A program made the translations under genes and the position numbers. From Edaphobacter aggregans (GTDB lineage: Bacteria > Acidobacteriota > Terriglobia > Terriglobales > Acidobacteriaceae): a DNA stretch of 52,472 nt. A model generated the notes under the pieces. The model searched no databases and was not told the origin of the DNA. It worked only from the letters and a program-made list of their open reading frames with translations. The stretch is taken from positions 4,823-57,294 of the forward strand of contig DZDJ01000017.1 of assembly GCA_022736715.1 (NCBI GenBank), given 5' to 3'. This document shows, in pieces, positions 27,307 to 37,746 of the stretch. Position 1 is the stretch's first letter, and each line of letters begins with the position of its first letter.

Positions 27307-28392
27307 TTGGCGAGTGACGGTATTCGAGAAAACAAATTGAAGATTCTTTATGCCGGTACATTAACGCCAAATGATTCCGCGTTGTATCGCAAATGGGCTC
27401 TGGAGCGCCTGGGGCATGAGTCGGTGCATTTTGACACTACGCCCTATCTGAAGGTGAAGAGCGTGATGTCAAAAATCGTCTATCGGCTGGCAATGGGGCC
27501 CGGCGTGGAGCGCTGCAATCGCGATATTTATGAGCAGGCGCTGGCTCATCAGGTGGATGTAGTCTGGTGCGATAAGTTGCTCTTTATGCAGCCATCCACG
27601 TTGCGTAAATTGCGGGCGAAGGGCATTGCCACGGTCAACTACACGATCGACAACCCGTTTGGTCCTCGCAAAGATCCAGGATGGCGGCTCTACATGAAAG
27701 CAATTCCGGATTACGACCTTCACGTAGTGCAGCGAGATCAGAACATTGTGGATTACAGGTCTCGTGGGGCGAAGAACGTAGTTAAAATTCAGACGGCCTA
27801 TGAGCCTACGATCCACTATCCGCCACCTGCCGGATGGAGCGATGCGGATTGCGATCGGGAAGTATCGTTTATTGGAACTCCATACGATAACCGGGCAGAG
27901 TTTTTTACGCGTTTGTGGCGGGAATACAAGATCCCATTGGCAATTTCCGGGCCCCTGGTCTGGAAGGATGTGTTGGCTCCAGACATTTTTGACGCAATTT
28001 ATCGTCATAACGGGGAACTATTTCTGGATGCGTATCGCGAAGGCATCTGGAGATCAAAGATCAATCTGAGTTTTATTACACATTCAAATTGTGATGAGTT
28101 TGCACATAAAAGTTTTGAGATTGCTGGCTGTGGCGCATTTCTGTTGGCGGAGCGATCGCAAGGGCACATGGATCGCTTCAAGGAGAATGAAGAAGCAGTC
28201 TTCTTTTTTTCTCCGGAAGAGTGTGTCCAGAAAATCCGCCAATATTTGCCAGGTCAGTCTAGCCGTCGGCGAATAGCCGTGGCTGGCCATGCGCGCGCAG
28301 CGACCTCCGGATATCACAATGATGAGCAGGTAAGGCGAATACTGCAGGCGCTGGAACCGGTTCTGCGCAAGGTGAAACTGTCAGCAAGTTGA
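27307..28392 (+). CDS. CgeB-like glycosyltransferase family protein
   Basis: A 361-residue protein resembling the CgeB/glycosyltransferase-family-4-like group. It has a Rossmann start KILYAGT, an N-terminal domain with DVVWCDKLLF and NYTIDNPFG, and a C-terminal domain with VSFIGTPYDNRAEF and the late SFEIAGCGAFLL followed by an acidic segment. It probably transfers a sugar to a surface polymer or small molecule; donor and acceptor are unknown. The start is TTG at 27307, with GGAGCGG before it, since no ATG precedes the fold. It opens a three-gene low-GC unit with the GMC oxidoreductase (27-bp gap) and the aldo/keto reductase. Confidence 0.75.
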   Translation: MASDGIRENKLKILYAGTLTPNDSALYRKWALERLGHESVHFDTTPYLKVKSVMSKIVYRLAMGPGVERCNRDIYEQALAHQVDVVWCDKLLFMQPSTLRKLRAKGIATVNYTIDNPFGPRKDPGWRLYMKAIPDYDLHVVQRDQNIVDYRSRGAKNVVKIQTAYEPTIHYPPPAGWSDADCDREVSFIGTPYDNRAEFFTRLWREYKIPLAISGPLVWKDVLAPDIFDAIYRHNGELFLDAYREGIWRSKINLSFITHSNCDEFAHKSFEIAGCGAFLLAERSQGHMDRFKENEEAVFFFSPEECVQKIRQYLPGQSSRRRIAVAGHARAATSGYHNDEQVRRILQALEPVLRKVKLSAS

Positions 28393-28419
28393 AAGTAATT
28401 CCATGTATAGGAAATATTA

Positions 28420-30024
28420 ATGATTCTTGATTTGGAACAGGCAACGGGACACGAGTTTGATAATGCAGACGTGTGCATCATCGGAGCTGGAGCAGCTGGA
28501 ATTACTCTTGCGGTGGAGTTATTGCGGCTTGGCCGACGTGTTCTTGTGCTGGAAGGTGGTGGTAAAGACGTGGAGGAACGCTCACAGGATCCTTATAAAA
28601 GCGAACTGGTGGGGTTACGGCACAATGGAATCCATACAGGTCGCTTCCGTGCCTATGGCGGAACCACAACGAAGTGGGGAGGCCAGATTCTTGAGCTGGA
28701 CGCGATCGATTTTACTTGCCGTGACTGGATACAGGGAAGTGGCTGGCCATTTCCGAAATCAGAGCTGACGCAGCATTACCGGCGAGCTTTGGAATTGGAA
28801 GGAATTGCTTCTTCCACATTAGATGATCGCGCTGTGTGGCATGAGATTGGGCTGGAGCGCCCGGTGTTGGGGGAGAAGCTGGCGCCATATTTTTCGCGCT
28901 GGTGTCCAGAGCCAAATTTTACCCGTCTGCATCGGGACGTATTGGAACGCCATAAAAACCTTGGTATTTATTTACATGCGAATGCATGTCGATTATTGAC
29001 AGGTGTAAATGAAAGGACCATTTCTGGTGTAACTTGCCGTACCCTTGAAGGAAAAGAAGTAATTTTCCGGGCCAAGGAGTTTGTGCTGTGTCTGGGGGCT
29101 ATTGAATCTTCCCGTTTTTTATTGCAGCCCGATGCAAACGGAAAGCAGCGCTGGAATGAATATGGCTTGGTAGGGAAATATTATCAGGACCACATTGATT
29201 GCAATTGCGCAGAAGTTAAGAAGTTAAATGAGGCAAAATTCCATGCATATTTCGACAATGTGTATAGCCGCGGTTACAAATATCATCCTAAGTTCAAACT
29301 GATTCCAGAGTTGCAGCAAAGACATCGAGTCTTGAATGTTGCCGGAACTATGGTCTTTAGAAGCGACATGGACGAGACCTTGAACCAAGTCAAGCAGACA
29401 GCGAAGAATCTGCTGCGCGGACGCAAAGACGCAATTACAGGCAAAGACATTTCTAATCTTATTGGAAATATGCCCGCATTTCTGCGCCAAGGGTACCATT
29501 ACAAGGTAAAGCATCGTGCTTACAATCCTGCCTCGTCTCAGATATTTCTGCGCGTGCATTGCGAACAGGAACCACTTAGCAGTAGCACAGTTTCTCTCAG
29601 TGAAGAGCGGGACGCTCTGGGCCTACTGCGAGCTAGGCTGGATTGGAAGGTGTCTGATTTGGAGATTCAGACAATTCAGCGCTTTATCGAAACCGTGCGG
29701 GATGTACTGGAGACGTATCAGTTGTGTGAGCTGAAAATTGATCCTAATCTCTACTCAGATGATGGAAGCTTCTTGAAAAAGGTAGACGATTCCAATCACC
29801 ACATGGGTGGCACTCGTATGGGAACATCTGGAAGCAATGGTGTGGTCGATACGAATCTTAAGCTCCATGCAGCGGAGAATGGCTATGTGTGCAGCAGTTC
29901 TGTTTTTCCTGCGTCCGGGTTCTCCAATCCAACGCATACGCTGTTAGCATTGGCCGTGAGGTTGGGAGAGCATTTGCATACGAAGGTACTAACTGCCGCA
30001 ATACAGATGGGTGAAAAGACATAA
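28420..30024 (+). CDS. GMC-family FAD oxidoreductase
   Basis: A 534-residue flavoenzyme. The FAD-binding GAGAAGITLAVELL is near residue 24 and the ribose-binding Glu in VLVLEGG. The GMC C-terminal domain holds HHMGGTRMG, whose first His is the likely catalytic base, and the closing ASGFSNPTHTLLALA. GMC enzymes oxidise alcohols or sugars. In this setting it may oxidise a glycan or glycoside made by the neighbouring transferase (inference). AGGA precedes the ATG. GC is visibly low (22 of 60 in 29221-29280, against 37 of 60 in 26581-26640 of the preceding gene). Confidence 0.88.
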   Translation: MILDLEQATGHEFDNADVCIIGAGAAGITLAVELLRLGRRVLVLEGGGKDVEERSQDPYKSELVGLRHNGIHTGRFRAYGGTTTKWGGQILELDAIDFTCRDWIQGSGWPFPKSELTQHYRRALELEGIASSTLDDRAVWHEIGLERPVLGEKLAPYFSRWCPEPNFTRLHRDVLERHKNLGIYLHANACRLLTGVNERTISGVTCRTLEGKEVIFRAKEFVLCLGAIESSRFLLQPDANGKQRWNEYGLVGKYYQDHIDCNCAEVKKLNEAKFHAYFDNVYSRGYKYHPKFKLIPELQQRHRVLNVAGTMVFRSDMDETLNQVKQTAKNLLRGRKDAITGKDISNLIGNMPAFLRQGYHYKVKHRAYNPASSQIFLRVHCEQEPLSSSTVSLSEERDALGLLRARLDWKVSDLEIQTIQRFIETVRDVLETYQLCELKIDPNLYSDDGSFLKKVDDSNHHMGGTRMGTSGSNGVVDTNLKLHAAENGYVCSSSVFPASGFSNPTHTLLALAVRLGEHLHTKVLTAAIQMGEKT

Positions 30025-30026
30025 GC

Positions 30027-31007
30027 ATGCAGAAGATTTCTCTTGCGGAATCCGGACGTATGACAACACGGCTTGGCTACGGCTGTTCCAGCCTGATGGC
30101 GTCGCTGGGCATGCGCGAGTCACTGGCTTTGCTGGATGCTGCTTATGATGCTGGTATACGGCATTTTGATACGGCACCGGCTTATGGCTTTGGGGCGGCC
30201 GAGCGCTGTCTCGGTGAATTTGCCAGGCGGCACGCTGGGGATGTGACGATTACCACAAAATATGGGATTCCACCGGCAAAAAATCAGTCGATCGTAGGTG
30301 CGGCGCGTGGCATTGTTAAGCCATTCATACAGCAGTTGCCAGGGGTGAAGCAGCATTTAGCTCGGCTTGCCAAAGCAGCAACGCGGCCGTCAAAAAAAAA
30401 CTGTTATACAGAGGAAGGAGCGAGGGCGTCCTTGGAAAGGAGCCTGCGAGAATTACAAACGGAGCGCCTAGATGTTTGGTTGCTGCATGAGGCAACTGCT
30501 ATGGATTTGCAGCAAGAAAGCCTCTTCTTGTTTCTGGAGCAGGCCGTGGCTGCGGGTAAGGTGGGTACGTTTGGCATTGGCAGCGAGGCAAGCAAGATAC
30601 CCGCACTTTATGGCGAGCGACGTCCATATTGCCGTATTCTACAATTTGAATGGTCTGTTTTTGATCCGATAATAGATTATGCGGGTACGTTTTGCATTCA
30701 CCATCGCTCCTTGTCGGCATGGTTTCCCGTTCTTTGTAAAAGACTTGCGGAGGAGAAAACTCTTCGGGCGCGCTGGTCAGATAGCGTAGGCTTAGATCTT
30801 GGGAAAAAGGAAAATGTATCTGCGCTGATGTTGAAAGCAGCCTTGGAACTGAATCCAGATAGCGTAATCTTATTCTCTTCAAAAAGGGTAGAAAATATCG
30901 CCGCAAACGTTCAGGTAGCTGAGAATGCAAATCTGAAAGAATCGGCTTTGCGCTTGTACGCATTGATACAAGCAGAAAGGAAGGCAATATTCGCAACGAG
31001 TGTGTGA
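30027..31007 (+). CDS. aldo/keto reductase
   Basis: A 326-residue NAD(P)H-dependent oxidoreductase with the AKR TIM-barrel tetrad: Asp in DTAPAYG, Tyr in the same segment, Lys in TITTKYG and His in WLLHEA. Sequence between the Lys and His strands contains a long basic loop not usual in short AKRs. It starts two bases after the GMC stop, so the two are coupled. A reductase beside an oxidase suggests two-step conversion of one alcohol or sugar position, for example epimerisation through a keto intermediate (inference). Confidence 0.87.
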   Translation: MQKISLAESGRMTTRLGYGCSSLMASLGMRESLALLDAAYDAGIRHFDTAPAYGFGAAERCLGEFARRHAGDVTITTKYGIPPAKNQSIVGAARGIVKPFIQQLPGVKQHLARLAKAATRPSKKNCYTEEGARASLERSLRELQTERLDVWLLHEATAMDLQQESLFLFLEQAVAAGKVGTFGIGSEASKIPALYGERRPYCRILQFEWSVFDPIIDYAGTFCIHHRSLSAWFPVLCKRLAEEKTLRARWSDSVGLDLGKKENVSALMLKAALELNPDSVILFSSKRVENIAANVQVAENANLKESALRLYALIQAERKAIFATSV

Positions 31008-31103
31008 CGTTCCGCTGCAATAGAGGCAACTATTTTCCATGCTTTGAGTCGGAGCACTTGAAGAAAAACGACAAACGGCAGATTTTTATTTGAAAGTACA
31101 AGC

Positions 31104-32348
31104 ATGACCTTTTGGCGTAGATGGCGAATCCGGATATTGCTGTTCCTTGCGGTGCTGGGGCCCGGATTTATTACAGCGAATGTCGATAACGACGCGGGTG
31201 GCATTCTCACCTACTCGCAGGCGGGCGCGCAGTTTGGCTATTTGCTGCTGTGGACGATGGTTCCGATTACGCTGGCGCTGATTGTGGTGCAGGAGATGAG
31301 CGCCCGTATGGGCGCGGTGACGGGCAAAGGCCTGAGCGACCTGATCCGCGAAGAGTTTGGGTTGCGGCTGACCTTTCTGATGATGGTGCTGCTGGTCATC
31401 GTGAACTTTGGCAATGTGGTGACGGAATTTATCGGCATCGCAGGCAGCATGCAGCTTTTTCACATCAGCCGCTACATTAGCGTGCCCATCTGCGCTTTGC
31501 TGGTGTGGTTCCTGGTGGTGAAGGGCGATTACAAGGGCGTTGAAAAGGTCTTTCTGACGGCGAGCATTTTCTATATTGCCTACATTGTGGCGGGGGTCCT
31601 TTCCGAGCCCAACTGGCATGAGGCCATGCTGCAGACGGTAAAGCTGCCGCCGCTCGCCACCTGGCGCGACAAAACCTACGTTTATATGGTGGTTGGCATT
31701 GTCGGTACGACGATCGCGCCGTGGATGCAGTTCTATCTGCAGTCCTCGGTGGTGGAAAAGGGCATCAACGTCCGGCAGTATGCGGCCTCGCGGCTGGATG
31801 TGATCGTCGGCTCGTTTTTTACGGACATTGTTGCCTGGTTCATCGTGGTGGCCTGCGCGGCCACGCTCTATGTGCATGGATTGGGAGAGATCAAGGTGCC
31901 GGCCGATGCGGCCGAGGCCATGAAGCCGCTGGCAGGGCAGTATGCCTTTATTTTGTTTGCGGCTGGACTGTTCAATGCGTCGCTGTTTGCGGCGTCCATT
32001 TTGCCATTGTCCACGGCATATACGGTTTGCGAGGGGCTGGGGTTTGAGAGCGGGCTGGACAAGGGCTTCAAGGACGCGCCGTTTTTCTACTGGTTCTACA
32101 CGTTGCTGCTGGCTGCCGGAGCGGCCGTGGTGCTCATTCCCCATTTTCCGCTCATCAAGGTCGCCATTCTTTCGCAGGTGTTGAATGGCGTGCTGCTGCC
32201 AGTGGTCATGATCTTTATGCTGAAGCTCATCAACAAGCATGAACTGATGGGCAAATATACCAATTCGCTCTGGTTCAATGGAATTGCCTGGACGACGGCT
32301 GTGGTGGTCATTGTGCTGTCGCTGGTGATGGTGGTGACCAGCTTTTAA
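31104..32348 (+). CDS. Nramp-superfamily transporter with non-canonical metal site
   Basis: A 414-residue inner-membrane protein with about eleven hydrophobic helices and an overall Nramp layout. In the first helix the canonical DPGN is replaced by DNDAGG, and in the sixth helix the canonical MPHN is replaced by APWMQ, so the transition-metal-selecting Met is absent. Loss of that Met is known for Nramp-related Mg2+ transporters (NRMT), so Mg2+ or another hard cation is a better guess than Mn2+/Fe2+. The ATG is the first codon of the conserved start FWRRWRIRILLFLAVLGPGF. A soluble MgtE_N-CBS protein nearby supports a Mg2+ link (inference). Confidence 0.85.
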   Translation: MTFWRRWRIRILLFLAVLGPGFITANVDNDAGGILTYSQAGAQFGYLLLWTMVPITLALIVVQEMSARMGAVTGKGLSDLIREEFGLRLTFLMMVLLVIVNFGNVVTEFIGIAGSMQLFHISRYISVPICALLVWFLVVKGDYKGVEKVFLTASIFYIAYIVAGVLSEPNWHEAMLQTVKLPPLATWRDKTYVYMVVGIVGTTIAPWMQFYLQSSVVEKGINVRQYAASRLDVIVGSFFTDIVAWFIVVACAATLYVHGLGEIKVPADAAEAMKPLAGQYAFILFAAGLFNASLFAASILPLSTAYTVCEGLGFESGLDKGFKDAPFFYWFYTLLLAAGAAVVLIPHFPLIKVAILSQVLNGVLLPVVMIFMLKLINKHELMGKYTNSLWFNGIAWTTAVVVIVLSLVMVVTSF

Positions 32349-32349
32349 G

Positions 32350-32465
32350 GCAAAAGCAGAGTTACTGTGAGGGGTACGCTTTTCGAAGGGAGTGCCCGGC
32401 CGCCGCTCCCTGTTGGTCACGTCGGCTCAAGGCCTGCGGCTTCGTCTTACCCTCTCTGCTTTTGC
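32350..32465. other. 116-bp element with nested inverted repeats
   Basis: Perfect 12-bp outer arms GCAAAAGCAGAG (32350-32361) and its complement (32454-32465) enclose further pairings: GGGTA with TACCC, CTTCG with CGAAG, and AGGGAG with CTCCCT. It lies between the convergent Nramp-type and tpiA genes. It may be a large bidirectional terminator, a structured RNA or a palindromic mobile remnant. Confidence 0.5.
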
Positions 32466-32505
32466 TTTAGCGATCATTCCCCCCTTTGCCTATGCCACGG
32501 CGCAA

Positions 32506-33264
32506 TTAGAAGGTCGTGTACTGCACGATCTTGGCAAAAGAGGCCGGGTCCAGACTGGCGCCGCCGACCAGCGCGCCATCAATTTCCGGCTGATTGAGCA
32601 GGGCGGGGGCATTCTCCGGCTTCACGCTGCCGCCATAGAGAATACGCAGCTTTTCTGCAAATTCGCGGCCCAGCATCTGGGCCACCTGGCTGCGGATGAT
32701 CAGGTGCGCTTCGGCGGCGAGCTCCGGAGTGGCGGTTCTGCCGGTGCCGATGGCCCACACCGGTTCATACGCAATCGCAACTGTGCCGGCCTCTTCCGGG
32801 GCGATGTTGATCAGGCCGCGGCCCACCTGGCGGCGCAGCACTTCTTCTGTTCGGTTGGCTTCGCGCTCATCCAGATGTTCGCCTACGCAGACAACGGGCA
32901 CCAGGTCGTTGGCAAGGGCCGTTTTCAGCTTCTGGTTGACGATTTCGTCGGTTTCGCAGAAATACTGGCGGCGTTCGGAGTGGCCGATCAGGACATGCGT
33001 GCATCCCAGGCTGGTGAGCATACCGGCAGAGACTTCGCCCGTGTAGGCACCTTCCGCCTGCCAGTGCATATTTTGCGCGCCCACCAGGACATTGGAATTT
33101 TTGACGGCAGGAATCACCGTGGGCAGCGAGACATGAGCAGGGAAAAGTACGATCTCGTCGCGCGTATGGCTGGCGACGAGCGGTAAAAATGCCTCGACAA
33201 AGGCCAGCGCCTCAGCTGGCGTTTTGTACATCTTCCAATTGGCTGCAATCAGAGCTTTACGCAT
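32506..33264 (-). CDS. tpiA: triosephosphate isomerase
   Basis: A 252-residue TIM barrel that interconverts dihydroxyacetone phosphate and glyceraldehyde 3-phosphate. Active-site residues are all present: Lys in NWKMYK, electrophilic His in IGHSERR, catalytic Glu in YEPVWAIGTG, and the phosphate-binding GGSV near the end. Length and start are normal. It follows pgk on the same strand after 216 bp that contain a terminator, so it may have its own promoter as well as read-through from the glycolytic block. Confidence 0.97.
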   Translation of the reverse strand: MRKALIAANWKMYKTPAEALAFVEAFLPLVASHTRDEIVLFPAHVSLPTVIPAVKNSNVLVGAQNMHWQAEGAYTGEVSAGMLTSLGCTHVLIGHSERRQYFCETDEIVNQKLKTALANDLVPVVCVGEHLDEREANRTEEVLRRQVGRGLINIAPEEAGTVAIAYEPVWAIGTGRTATPELAAEAHLIIRSQVAQMLGREFAEKLRILYGGSVKPENAPALLNQPEIDGALVGGASLDPASFAKIVQYTTF

Positions 33265-33400
33265 GAATTTCCAGATACCCGGTTTTCAGGATCAAGCAAG
33301 GAGCAGATGGCTTGTCGGACAACCACTCTAAATGTTTTTTTCGGCGTTGACGAATGATTTTGTGTGCATTTTCTGTTTTGCGGAACGCGGAATAATTAAA

Positions 33401-33430
33401 AACGATCAGGAGCCGAAGCTCCTGATCGTT
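33401..33430 (-). terminator. Rho-independent terminator after pgk
   Basis: A perfect 13-bp stem (AACGATCAGGAGC and its complement) with a CGAA/TTCG tetraloop. A T-rich run follows on the minus strand, 51 bp past the pgk stop. Confidence 0.9.
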
Positions 33431-33480
33431 GGCAATATGCTGATGTTCGACAGTGCACGCTGGATTTGTGCGTAGAATGG

Positions 33481-34695
<1,215 letters not shown>

Positions 34696-34719
34696 GATGC
34701 TCCCAGAAGAATTGATTCG

Positions 34720-35109
34720 TTATTCAGAAGTAATAATAGCGTCTGCGTCAATTTCGATGCGCCAGGCGGGATTGAGCAGCTTGGCCACCACAACCATGGT
34801 AGCTGCCGGGCGAATGGTGCTGAAAAACTCGCCATGAGCCCGCCCAACGTCTTCCCAGTCTTCGGCATGGGTAAGGTACATTCGGGTGCGCACAACGTCT
34901 TCCATGCGCGCTCCAGCGCCTTCCAGGGCCTTTTGAATAATGCCCAGGACGTGCCGGGTCTGGCCAGCGGCGTCGGCATTGTCGGCGCCCACAGGGCCTG
35001 TGCCGGAGACGTGAACCGTATTGCCTACGCGCACGGCCCGGGAAAATCCAATGATCGGTTCATAGGGAGAGCTGCCAGAGATATTTTTGCGTTCCTTCTT
35101 GCTTTGCAT
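34720..35109 (-). CDS. RidA/YjgF-like protein lacking the catalytic Arg
   Basis: A 129-residue member of the RidA/YjgF/UK114 fold, with VHVSGTGPVG, TRMYLTHAEDWEDV and the closing IEIDADAI. In true RidA imine deaminases the segment before the last strand reads P-A-R-S; here it is P-A-A-T, so the carboxylate-binding Arg is missing. This places it among Rid subgroups without shown 2-aminoacrylate deaminase activity. It is embedded between gap (124 bp) and pgk (24 bp), so a role tied to central carbon flux is possible (inference). Confidence 0.85.
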   Translation of the reverse strand: MQSKKERKNISGSSPYEPIIGFSRAVRVGNTVHVSGTGPVGADNADAAGQTRHVLGIIQKALEGAGARMEDVVRTRMYLTHAEDWEDVGRAHGEFFSTIRPAATMVVVAKLLNPAWRIEIDADAIITSE

Positions 35110-35233
35110 GGGGTGCCTTTTGCGGGCGGGGCCCGTTATTTTTGCTGAATTTTGGCAGGAATTGCCGAGCGGGTGCCCCTGGACAGGTTGGAGGATCCAG
35201 AAGAAGCACCACGCTCGACCAAATACAGGGAAC

Positions 35234-36256
<1,023 letters not shown>

Positions 36257-36367
36257 TCAGATATTTTTTGGTTTACGTTACGCTTGGCTGCCAACAGGAA
36301 ATGAAAACACCAGCCAAGGACGGATGTTAACACTCTGGCAAGTTGAACGCAATCCTGCGACCGAGGA

Positions 36368-36386
36368 CGATAATCGCACATTATCG
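36368..36386. promoter_or_regulatory. inverted repeat in the gap/P-loop kinase divergent spacer
   Basis: CGATAA and TTATCG are separated by 7 bp. The location between divergent genes would suit an operator, but no regulator can be named. Confidence 0.25.
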
Positions 36387-36453
36387 GGTTGTAAACCAGT
36401 CCCCGTGCAGTTCCGGTTTGCGGCGGCACTGCGCGGTCTGTTATAAGCAACTT

Positions 36454-37281
36454 ATGCGCGAATGGATGCGCGAAAAGATGAGAAGACGTTCGAAGCGTGG
36501 ACCGAATGATTCGGAAGCCACGGGCAAGATCGGGCAAGAGTTGCCAGTCAACCAGCCTGCACCCCTGCAACCCTCCTATGGAGCGGTAGAGGGTGGCGCG
36601 GCCAATGTTGCTGAAGCAAGCGAGACGATTTCAACCATAGAAGAGGCCACGCTGGCCGCCGAAGTTGCAGTGCCGACGGCGGCGGTGGTGACTGCGCCGG
36701 AAGAGGGCAAACTGGTTGTGGAAACGCAGCCGGAGTCGCTGGCAACGCCGCCAGCGGGGCCCCAGGCCGTGCCGCAGCATTCTCCGCGTGGGTATGTGGT
36801 GCTGGCGATCGGTTTGCCGGGTTCCGGCAAGACGACGTGGTTCAAGCGTCGTGGCGTGACGCCGCTTTCCAGCGATTTGCTGCGCACCATCCTCTTTGAC
36901 GACATTACGGAGCAGCGGTACCAAGGGCTGATTTTTTCCACCCTGCGTTCGTTGCTGCGTGCTCGTTTGATTGCCAAGATGCCGTGGAATTATGTGGATG
37001 CGACGAATCTTTCGCCGCATGAGCGCCGCCAGTGGATCAAAATGGCCAAGAGTTTTGGCTATGAGGTGCAGGCGGTATTTTTTGACGTGCCGCTGGAAGT
37101 CTGCCTGGAGCGCAATCGCCGCCGGGAGCGTACGGTGGCCGACGATGTGATGCAGAAAATGGCTGACCGTTTGCGACCGCCGACCTTCAAGGAAGGTTTC
37201 TCCAAGATCACGCTGGTGCGTGTGAAGGGTGCGGCTGCATCGGTTGCCGCGGACCCGGCGGCGGAAGTCACCGCCGGGTAG
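36454..37281 (+). CDS. P-loop polynucleotide/sugar kinase-like ATPase (AAA_33)
   Basis: A 275-residue protein. The first 110 residues are polar and Ala/Glu/Pro-rich, with no recognisable fold. A P-loop kinase domain follows: Walker A GLPGSGKTT near residue 125, SSDLLRTILFDD, the nucleotide-side YVDATNLSPHERR, and a lid RNRRRERTV. It resembles the kinase half of T4 polynucleotide kinase and small AAA_33 kinases; substrate unknown. Start at the ATG of MREWMREK; another ATG nine bases on would also do. An upstream extension of the frame is not supported. Confidence 0.8.
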   Translation: MREWMREKMRRRSKRGPNDSEATGKIGQELPVNQPAPLQPSYGAVEGGAANVAEASETISTIEEATLAAEVAVPTAAVVTAPEEGKLVVETQPESLATPPAGPQAVPQHSPRGYVVLAIGLPGSGKTTWFKRRGVTPLSSDLLRTILFDDITEQRYQGLIFSTLRSLLRARLIAKMPWNYVDATNLSPHERRQWIKMAKSFGYEVQAVFFDVPLEVCLERNRRRERTVADDVMQKMADRLRPPTFKEGFSKITLVRVKGAAASVAADPAAEVTAG

Positions 37282-37355
37282 TTTCCGTTCTCTGGCTTTG
37301 CCTTCTGCCGCTGGCTGCTTTTCGTTGCAGACACGGTGGAGGGCGAGAGTTCAGC

Positions 37356-37709
37356 ATGAGCTTTTCTGCGGCAGTATCTGGCTGTCCCGGTTCCTCCGTT
37401 GCGATTGCGTTGGATGCTGCCAGTTATTCTTTGGCCGCTGGCTGCTTTCTTCTACAAAATATCCGTCTCCAGTTGCAGAAAGGGGCGGCTTTCTCCGCAC
37501 AGGACGTCGGCGCGGAATGCCGCCGCCCCCGCTGGTTCCAGACTGGTTCCGGACTGGCTGCAAACTGGCAGCAGATTCAGGCGGCGCTGGACAAGCTGGC
37601 CAGGAAGCTAACAGCCAGGGAGATGCAGGCCGTTAACAACGTGGTGGATGGGCAGCATCGGGATGTGGCCGAGATGGTGCGGGAGTTCCGCCGCAGCAAG
37701 GGATTGTGA
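37356..37709 (+). pseudogene. C-terminal remnant of an osmoprotectant/glycine-betaine ABC binding protein
   Basis: The last 45 or so codons (37572-37709) encode ALDKLARKLTAREMQ, NNVVDGQHRDVAEMV and REFRRSKGL. This matches the usual C-terminus of OpuAC-type substrate-binding domains of betaine/choline ABC systems. The preceding codons are Cys/Ser/Ala-rich and do not resemble any part of such a protein. No permease or ATPase is nearby. The best reading is a decayed fragment left after deletion, though a small expressed protein of 117 residues cannot be excluded. Confidence 0.5.
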
Positions 37710-37746
37710 TTCGATAGTCTGCAAGAATGGGCGGGAGCGGGCAAGG

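Noticed and set aside
31086-32420. Long minus-strand open frame of 444 codons across the Nramp-type gene
   Set aside because: His/Gln/Arg-rich composition is typical of an antisense frame. The plus-strand frame has clear transmembrane transporter features.
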